A stretch of 64,000 nucleotides of DNA, taken from Flagellimonas aquimarina (GTDB taxonomy: Bacteria > Bacteroidota > Bacteroidia > Flavobacteriales > Flavobacteriaceae). The stretch spans positions 434,001-498,000 of the forward strand of contig NZ_QGEG01000002.1 of the NCBI RefSeq assembly GCF_003149745.1, in the 5' to 3' direction. Both the position numbers and the translations under genes were made by a program. The notes below the pieces were generated by a model. The model was not told where the DNA came from and did no database searches. It worked only from the letters and a program-made list of their open reading frames with translations. Shown here in pieces: positions 37,784-46,600 of the stretch (its first letter is position 1; each line of letters starts with the position of its first letter).

Positions 37784-37812
37784 CCCCAGTTACATGTATT
37801 AATGTATCATTT

Positions 37813-38562
37813 ATGTTGAAAGAAGAACGACAACATGTTATTTTAAATGAAGTAGCACTCCATAACAAGGTGCTTTTGACTGATATTGCCGAAATGCTTG
37901 ATGTTTCAATAGACACTATAAGAAGGGACGTAAAAGAACTTGATAGCGAAAACAAGCTACGAAAAGTGCATGGAGGTGCCGTTTCTTTAGGTTTTACCAA
38001 CTCAACAGTAAGAAATACCAACATCTATGCTCTTGAAGAAAAGAAGAAAATTGCGGAAAAGGCCGTGATGATGCTCAAGGAAGGGGGAGTTGTGTTTATT
38101 GATGGGGGCACAACTTGTCTTGAATTGACCAGACAAATTCCCGAGTCAATTAAATTGACCTGTTTTACCATGAGCCTTCCTGTTGCGATGGAATTACTTG
38201 CAAAGCCGAATGTTAAAGTTATTTTTATAGGCGGTGAGATTTCGCCAGATTCGCAAATAGCGATTGGCCCAAGTACAATTCGTCAATTAACGGAGATTAG
38301 AGTGGACTATAGTTTTATAGGAACTGGTTATGTAGATTCATTGTTTGGACTAACCGAATTTGATTGGGATATTGTGCAAGTTAAAAAGGCAATAATTAAG
38401 GCTTCCAAAAAAACTGTACTTTTGTCGATATCCGAAAAATTAAATTCCCAACACAGATATAAAACTTGTGATATCAATGCCATTAATACGATGATAACGG
38501 AATTGGATCCCAACAATAACCTTTTAAACCTCTTTAGAAACCAAGAGATTCATCTTTTGTAA
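37813..38562 (+). CDS. DeoR/GlpR-type transcriptional regulator, copy 2
   Basis: 249 residues. Winged helix VLLTDIAEMLDVSIDTIRRDV (about 19-39), linker RKVHGGAVSLG, and effector domain with FIDGGTTCLELTRQI, VIFIGGEISPDSQIAIG and FIGTGYVDSLFGLTEFDWD. More than half of its positions match the regulator at 34.9 kb over the full length, so the two look like products of a duplication. It is divergent from nagB and cotranscribed with murQ, whose ATG overlaps its stop. Its ligand is probably an amino-sugar phosphate, by context. Confidence 0.92.
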   Translation: MLKEERQHVILNEVALHNKVLLTDIAEMLDVSIDTIRRDVKELDSENKLRKVHGGAVSLGFTNSTVRNTNIYALEEKKKIAEKAVMMLKEGGVVFIDGGTTCLELTRQIPESIKLTCFTMSLPVAMELLAKPNVKVIFIGGEISPDSQIAIGPSTIRQLTEIRVDYSFIGTGYVDSLFGLTEFDWDIVQVKKAIIKASKKTVLLSISEKLNSQHRYKTCDINAINTMITELDPNNNLLNLFRNQEIHLL

Positions 38563-39377
38563 TGGAAATGAATTATAAGAAAATTACAGAAAATCCTTCA
38601 AATTATGACAATTTGGAGCAAATGGATACCAGTACCATTTTAGAGAGTATCAATAAAGAAGATAAGAAAATAGCAGATTCTGTTGCACTGGTAATACCAC
38701 AAATAACAAAACTTGTGGATTTGGCAGCGGAACGTTTTCTGGATGGTGGTAGACTGTTTTACATTGGCGCCGGAACTAGTGGGCGTTTAGGAATTTTAGA
38801 TGCTTCCGAAATACCTCCAACTTATGGTATGCCTTATAATAGAGTCATTGGCCTAATAGCTGGTGGGGATGCCGCCATAAGAAAAGCCGTTGAGTTTGCA
38901 GAAGACAGCACAGAACAAGCATGGAAAGACTTGAAGAAATTTGATGTCAATAAGAAAGACGTTGTAATAGGTATTGCGGCATCCGGAACAACACCATACG
39001 TTTTAGGCGGAATTAGAGAAGCCAAGGAGCATGGATTATTGACAGCTGGTATTACTAACAATCCAGGCTCACCTTTAGCTGTTGAATCTGATATCCCCAT
39101 GGAGATTGAAGTGGGTCCAGAATTTGTTACAGGAAGTACTCGCATGAAAAGTGGAACAAGCCAAAAGCTTGTCTTGAACATGATTTCTACCGCCTTGATG
39201 ATAAAGATCGGCAGGGTAAAAGGAAACAAGATGGTCAATATGCAGTTAAGCAATACAAAGTTGGTAGATCGCGGTACACGGTATTTAGTGGAAGAACTTG
39301 GATTGGACTACAGCGATGCGGAAAAAGCATTGAAAAAATATGGCTCTGTAAAACGTGCTATAGAAGAAATGAAGTAA
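38562..39377 (+). CDS. murQ: N-acetylmuramic acid 6-phosphate etherase
   Basis: 271 residues. MurQ splits the lactyl ether of MurNAc-6-phosphate to give GlcNAc-6-phosphate and D-lactate. The SIS-fold signature GAGTSGRLGILDASE occupies 69-83, with Glu83 at the position of the E. coli catalytic residue, and a second Glu (E114) also aligns. AASGTTPYVLGG, NNPGSPL and GSTRMKSGTSQKLVLNM complete the family pattern. It is slightly shorter than the 298-residue E. coli protein because the C-terminal helical region is reduced. It receives the AnmK product and delivers to the NagB fusion. M3 (38568) is an alternative start. Confidence 0.95.
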   Translation: MEMNYKKITENPSNYDNLEQMDTSTILESINKEDKKIADSVALVIPQITKLVDLAAERFLDGGRLFYIGAGTSGRLGILDASEIPPTYGMPYNRVIGLIAGGDAAIRKAVEFAEDSTEQAWKDLKKFDVNKKDVVIGIAASGTTPYVLGGIREAKEHGLLTAGITNNPGSPLAVESDIPMEIEVGPEFVTGSTRMKSGTSQKLVLNMISTALMIKIGRVKGNKMVNMQLSNTKLVDRGTRYLVEELGLDYSDAEKALKKYGSVKRAIEEMK

Positions 39378-39396
39378 TTCATTGGTGGTTTGAACT

Positions 39397-40515
39397 TTAC
39401 TTAGGTACCAATCTAAAAATTCCTTTTCCTTCGATACCGACATAAATAAAACCATCTGGAGCTTGTCGAACATTTCTAACTCTACCCATACCGTCCAGTA
39501 GTTTTTCGCGGTAGGTTATTTTGTTGTTTTCAATGATCATTCGCTCCAAATACTGAAAAGCTAAAGAGCCTACAAGCAGATTGCCTTTCCAATTTGGATA
39601 TTTATCAGAAGTTACGAAAGTCATCCCGCTAGGAGCAATGGAAGGTGTCCATTGGTAAATAGGTTGTTCCATGCCTGACCTTGCGGTTTCATCCGTAATT
39701 TTAGTGCCACTATAGTTGATTCCATAGGTAATTAAGGGCCATCCGTAGTTTTTTCCTTTTTGAACAATATTGATTTCATCTCCTCCTCTAGGGCCATGTT
39801 CATGCTCCCATAACGCTCCGGTTTCTGGATGTTTGGCCAACCCCTGTGGATTGCGGTGGCCATAACTATAAACGGCCGTTTTGGCTCCTGTTGATGTTAG
39901 AAAGGGATTGTCTTTTGGAATGCTACCATCATCATTGATCCTATATATTTTGCCACCATCTTTAGTAATATCTTGAGGATTAACATCTCTATTTCCTCTA
40001 TCACCAACGGAAAAGTATAAGAATCCATCGTTATCAAACTCTAGCCGAGAACCAAAATGTTGTCCTTTAGTTGTATTGGGGGCAGCTTTATAAAGCAATT
40101 CCTTTTCCGTAAGTGAGTTTTTTGACAGTTTGGCCCGCATTATAGCCGTATTTCCTCCCTTGCCATTACCATTTGAAGAAACATAGGATAGGTAGAGCCA
40201 TCCATTTTCATCATGGTTGGGATGCAATTCAATATCTAAAAACCCTCCTTGCCCTCGCAAATACACTTGAGGAACATTGGCTACTTCAGTAGTCCTTCCA
40301 TTGCTATATTGAAGTAGTTTTCCAGACTTTTCGGTAATTAGAATCCTACCATTTGGAAGAAATACCATGCCCCAAGGGTTTTGAATACCCGAAACTACGA
40401 GTTCAGCAGTAAAATCAGCCTGTTTGGGAAGATTTATGCCCTTATCAGAATTTTGGGCACAAGATGAAGTAAGCATTACAACGAAAAAATAAGGAAGTAT
40501 CGCACTTTTTTTCAT
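39397..40515 (-). CDS. PQQ-dependent sugar dehydrogenase-family lipoprotein
   Basis: 372 residues. Lipobox VMLTSSC with the cysteine near residue 19. The six-bladed propeller shows the YliI/aldose sugar dehydrogenase pattern: GIQNPWGMVFLPNGRILITEK, RGQGGFLDIELHP, KGQHFGSRLEFDNDGFLYF (His is the catalytic base position), YSYGHRNPQGLA, WEHEHGPRGGDEINI and KNYGWPLITYGINYSG. Such enzymes oxidise aldoses at C1 with PQQ in the periplasm. The gene converges with murQ (19 bases apart) and may be only a neighbour of the amino-sugar locus. Confidence 0.88.
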   Translation of the reverse strand: MKKSAILPYFFVVMLTSSCAQNSDKGINLPKQADFTAELVVSGIQNPWGMVFLPNGRILITEKSGKLLQYSNGRTTEVANVPQVYLRGQGGFLDIELHPNHDENGWLYLSYVSSNGNGKGGNTAIMRAKLSKNSLTEKELLYKAAPNTTKGQHFGSRLEFDNDGFLYFSVGDRGNRDVNPQDITKDGGKIYRINDDGSIPKDNPFLTSTGAKTAVYSYGHRNPQGLAKHPETGALWEHEHGPRGGDEINIVQKGKNYGWPLITYGINYSGTKITDETARSGMEQPIYQWTPSIAPSGMTFVTSDKYPNWKGNLLVGSLAFQYLERMIIENNKITYREKLLDGMGRVRNVRQAPDGFIYVGIEGKGIFRLVPK

Positions 40516-40661
40516 AATTTGTCGTTGAAATAATAGATTTTATAGACGAACTACGGCTTATTATAGTCGAAAGATAAAAGAAAAATATAAGTTTAGATAA
40601 TTACAATCATAGAATATAAGGTCCCAAATCCGAACTATTCTGCTATAACAAGACTTAACCT

Positions 40662-43600
40662 ATGCTCCCTCAAAAAACAAGGCATTTGCTATATGCCGTG
40701 TTGTTGGTGTTCATATCAATATGTTGTTCCACGGTACTAGCAAAAACAGAGGTCAACAAGATACTTACCAATATAGTATCTGCTGTTGTTGAACCCACCT
40801 CTGAAAAAACTTCGGAAATTTCAAAAGCTGATATTTCTTCGGACAAAACTCAGGTTTTTAGTTCCGCAAGTATGTTCATGACCATCATCCAAGGCGCCAA
40901 TGAAGAAGTTGTTTGCCCTAATGACGGTAGTACCTTGGCAAAATTTTTCTTGTGCGGTACCAGTGATATTAGAACCCTTACCCTTAGCCAATCTGGTGGT
41001 AGCTATGAATGGCAGAAATTAGACCCAAATACATGTGCACCTACCGTGGTTGATGATTGTCCAACGATTAACGGAGCATGTACATGGAATACTGTTGGTA
41101 CCGGGGCTACCTATAGCCTTGATTCTGCTGGGGAGTTTAGGGTACGTGTGGATTCTGGTCAGTTCTTTTACTTTAAATCGACACTAAATCCGCTTGACCC
41201 ACAATTGATCAAGGAAGACATTATATGTGGAAACCCTGGTAGGGTAGAGGTTACCAATGTACCAGCGGGTTATGAGTACAGTTTAAACAATTCTGGAGGT
41301 CCTTACCAAGACGACCCTTTCTTTGATATTACAACTCCTGGAAACTATATAGTTTGGGTACGTTTAAAAAATGTATCCGCAAGTGCATGTTTATTCCCAT
41401 CTAACACAGTTAACATTCAAAACTTGGATATAACGGTAGATGTTACCGCCAATGATATATTATGTAGTAGTGAGTTAGGTAGCATAGATGTTCAAGTTTC
41501 TGGAGTTCCAGGTTTTTACACTTACCGTTTGATAAAAAATGGAGTGACAGTCGATACCTTTGGTCCAAACGGATTGGATGCTTACACTTTTGCAAATGTA
41601 AGCCCTGGTGTATATAGTATTAGGGTAGATACAAATGATTGTTCTGAAACGGTTACTACGGATACCGGTGGAGCGACTATTGAAATAGGAAATGGAATAA
41701 GTCCTTTGGATGTTTCCGCAACGGCCTCTGCTAGTTTTGGTTGTGGCGCTGCTTCTGTTGATGTGGATTTAACCACTTCTGGAGGTACCGCACCTTATCG
41801 TTTTAGTGTTGATGGAGGTCCTTTTGGACCAACATATACTGGTACCACCTCTTTTACAGTCACCACGGCTGCCACGTATGCAATTTTGGTAGAAGATGCC
41901 AATGGTTGTCAAAGAAGTGCTTCGGTAAACGTTCCGGATATTCCTCCTCCAATTTTCAATATCACTGAAGAAGATGCCAATTGTGGAGGATCAAATAATG
42001 GTAGAATTACAGTAAATGTAACCAACGGTTTTGGATATGAGATAGAATATAGCAACGATAATGGGGCTAGCTATCAAACCAGTAATGTGTTCTCCAATTT
42101 GGCACCTGGTACATATGACATTGTTCTAAGGTATGAACAGGATTCTTTCAGCTGTACTACAACTCCAATTGTTGGGACAATCGGCACCCCTTCCAATATT
42201 ACTGCTACGGCAACACCAGATACGGTTCCAACCTGTGCAAATGAAAATGGAGGACAAATAACTATTTCCGGAGTTTCTGGAGGAACTGGCCCATATGAAT
42301 ATAGTGTCGGGGCAGGATTTGGCGCCAGTCCAGTTTTTGCCAGTTTAGGGGTAGGAACCTATACTCCATTAATTAGAGATGCCAATGGTTGCGTTCAGCC
42401 TTTACCAGATATTGTTTTTAATACCCTTGACAAACCTACAGATATTGCATTTACCATCTCTAGTTTGGATTGTATTACTACTACAGCCTCTGTTGGATTA
42501 GTTATTACAGGTGGAACAGGACCTTACAATCATGAAATCATTGCTCCAGCCGCCAGTGCAGTAAACAATGGAACAAACAGCACATTTACAGGATTGGGAC
42601 TTGGAACATATACGTTTAGAGTAACAGATAACGAAGGATGTTCTTATGATGAGAATTACGCTATAACCGATATTAGTTCAATAGGAGTTCAGGCACAACA
42701 AACCAGAGTTGTTACCTGTGTTGGCGATACTGATGGGGAGGGTCGTTTCTTAGTTGATGGATTTAATACTACTTATAGCTACGATATAGACGGCGGAACA
42801 TTGTTTACCGGTCAAAATAGTGGAATTATACCATTGGTAGGACTAGCTGCAGGAAGTTATTTAATTACGGTTACAGATGAAGACACTAATTGTACCGATA
42901 CTTCCACACTTGTAATTGAAGAACCTTCAACAGCCTTCGCCATTTCTAGTTTGGATGTGACCGACATGAGTTGTCAAAACGGGAACATTGGTGCCGTCAG
43001 AGTTAATACTGTTGGTGGATGGGGTGGTAACAGATATACGTTGACCCAACCAGATAGTTCTACAAGGGGACCTAAAAATGGAAGTGTCTTTTCCAACCTT
43101 TCTCAAGATGGGTTGTACCAGGTAAGTGTTACCGATGCAAACGGTTGTACCGTAACTGATAGCTTTACACTTACTATCCTGCAAGCTCCAACATTGACAT
43201 TGGACGTAGGGGCCTCAGATTTTTGTTATGACAATTTTACTGCCGCAACTTTAGTGGTAAACGCTACGGCAGGTACTGCCCCATATCAATATAGAATTAA
43301 TGGAGGTGCATTGGGTGCAAGCAATAGTTTTTCCGGTCTTACACCAGGAAACTATAGCATAGAAGTAGTGGATGCAAACGATTGTAGAGATACGGTCACA
43401 GCAACTATTGAACCCCAAGTAACAGCGCTTGCAACAACAATTCAAGAATTGGATTGTGCTGGTCCCCCTGCACAAATTCAAGTAAATATTAGCAATGGAT
43501 ATACTTCTGGGGGTAACTATGACATTTACGAAGTACAGATAAACGGAGGTGGTTATTCATCGGACAACAATAACATTACAGGAAATTCCTTTATCTATAG

Positions 43601-46600
43601 CATTCCTAATGATGGCTCAATTACTACTGATACTACTTATCAGTTCTTGATTACAGACAGCCAAGGATGTACTACCGAATCTAACATTGTAACCATTACA
43701 CCTCCTGAAACCATAGCAGGTTCAGTTGTTGGAACTGACACGCAATGTGGCGACGCTACAAGTGGAATAGTGGAGGTCATTGCCGATACCTCGCAAGGCA
43801 TTCCCCCATACGAATATAGTAATGACAATGGGGCGACGTTTAGTTCTCAAAATATTTTTTCTGGTTATGGTCCAGGAACCCATGGAGGATTTATTGTTAG
43901 AGACAGTAGGGGTTGTGTAAGTCCAGCTTACAGTGTAACTATTGCGGCAAGTGCTCCATTGGATGCAACAGCAACTCCCTCACCTGCGGTATGTGGGGCT
44001 CCAAATGTACTTGGTTCAATTTCTACTACAATAAATAATGGTGTTGCTCCTTTTGATTATGTGTTGTTAGATGTTGCAGGTAACCTTGTTGCTTCTTCAA
44101 TGGGAACTGGAAGTACAACAGTTAACTTTCCAAACCTTCCAGTGGGGAATTACACCATTGTAACCACAGATGCCCAAGGGTGTGAGGATAGGGATGACGT
44201 TATAATTGACCAAAACACCTTGGATTTAATTCCGCTGGATGCGCCACCTGCTATATGTTCAGGTGCTGCCTTTACATACAGAGTGCAAGCAGTAGGAGGT
44301 ACGGCACCTTACGAATTTAGGTTGGTTGGAGACCCAATCTTTAATCCAGCTACTTCTGGTGGAGACACTTATGATTTCACCGGTCAAGTAACCTTCGGGG
44401 TCACCTATTTTGTTGAGGTAAGAGACGCCAATGGTTGTACTTATATAGAAGAAATTGACCCCATCACAGCTCCAAACCCAGTAACGGTGACGGCTACCGC
44501 TACCACAGCTTCTTGTAACGTAGCTGGTAGTGGAGGAATAGATTATGAAGTTTCCGGCATTTCTTCCAATCCAGGAGATTTCACCGTAACACTCGAAAAT
44601 ACTGATACAGGCGCCATTATTTCAGGGCCTACTCCACGAACAAATGAACCTATTCCGTTTAACGATACGTTTACAGGATTGGCGCCGGGCAACTACCAAA
44701 TTATTGTAACAGATGACAATACCGGTTGTACCTCAAGCACCTTGGTGTTTATTGGTTTTAGTTCACCTTCAATCGTTGTTGATAACAATGTGGAGGCCAC
44801 CTGTAATGCCGGGGCATTTGTTACGGTGAGAGGTTTTGGTGGAACTGCACCTTTTGGGTATGCTTATGTTCCAAATGGCGATCCAGCACCAACAGTATTC
44901 AGTGCGGATACTACATTTGAAATACCAGGACCTTATCCTACAGATTATGATTTTTATGTTCAAGATGCCAACGGGTGTACAGCTTTGGTAACAGAAACGG
45001 TAACGCAAGAAGCTGGAATTCCAACCCCAGCAATCGATGTTATCAATCAATGTACCGCCACAAGCGGATACCAAATAGATGTAACCGCTCCTCTATCAAC
45101 CGGTTCAGGTTTACCAGAGGAAACGTTTATTTATGATATTGGAAGTGGGTTTCAGAGCAGTGTCAATTTTGTAGTACCAAATCCAGGAAGCTATGTGATA
45201 ACGATACGGGATGGTAACGGATGTACAGATACTATCACGGCAGATGTGTTTGATTTCTTTGCCATTAGTGCAGATGCAACTTCATTCCCAACTTGTAATG
45301 CGGGTGATGGTGAAATAACGGTGAATACAACTGGTGGTAGCGGCAATTTTGAATTTCAGCTTAGGGATGCTGGAACATTGGCTAACATAGGACCTGCCCA
45401 GAGTTCAAACACGTTTAGCAGTGTATTGCCAGGTGATTATAACATTTTGGTTACAGATTTAAGTTCTAACACATTGCCATTATGTTCAGATGAAGCTATT
45501 GTTAATGTTTCTACAGTAAACACACCAGTTATTACAGCTACACCAAGCATTGATATCACTTGTAACGGAGCTGATAATGGAACAATTATAGTTGAATTAC
45601 AGCCAGGTAGTGATACAGATACCCCGCTTAACTATATTTTATATGATGGTGCCAGTGCAACAATAATTGCTGGGCCTCAACCATCTCCAGTATTCGATAA
45701 TTTAGCACCGGATACGTATCAGGTAGAGGTGGTTTCAGATAGGGGTTGCACAGATCGTTCTGGAAACATACTTGTAGATGAACCAACATTATTACAAGTA
45801 AATGCCATCAATACCGAGTTTAGTTGTAACCCATCTAGTAATCAATTCAGTACTGCAATCATTACTATTTTTACGGATACCAATGGTGATGGATCAGGGG
45901 CCGCCACAGGAACAGGTCCATACACATATAGCATGAACGATGGTACACCACAATTTGATGGAACCAACTTTCAAACAAGCAATACTTTTGAAGTAATAGA
46001 CAATGGTGTCAATCAAAGTATTACTCTTACCGCTAGAGATCAGAATGGTTGTGAAGAAATGACGACGGTAAATATAAATACCCCTACAGACATTACATTT
46101 AGTTATAATGTAAGTCAAATTACGTGTGATGCTTCTGGTGCAGGGGTAAGTCCTGGTTCCATTACTATCATTGTAAATGAAGGTGCTGGAAATTACGAAG
46201 TTGAGATTTTGCCTTTAGGTTCAGAACCGGCAAGAAGTTCTTCAGGTACGGACCGTGTAGTTTGGCCAATTTCCACACCTGGTGATTATATTTTTGCGGT
46301 TACTGATGTTGGGAACGGAGGTTGTTCTTACCTAACAGCCACGGTTAACATGCCAGAGTACAATAACATAGAGGCCGTAATAGCTGAGGTAAGACCGGTT
46401 ACTTGTTTTAATGGTAATGATGGAGAAATCAGTTTAGAAATCAATAATTATAGTGGTACGTACAATTACGAAGTTTTCTCAAGAGATAACCTAGGAGTTG
46501 AAACTACTACCGGCGTAACCGGAAGTTTTGATACCAATGCACCAATCAATAGCCCAGAAATCATAACTGGTCTGCCAGCTGGCAATCTAATTGTTTATGT

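Noticed and set aside
38834..39253. 139-codon minus-strand open frame
   Set aside because: Opposite the murQ SIS domain, which is well conserved.
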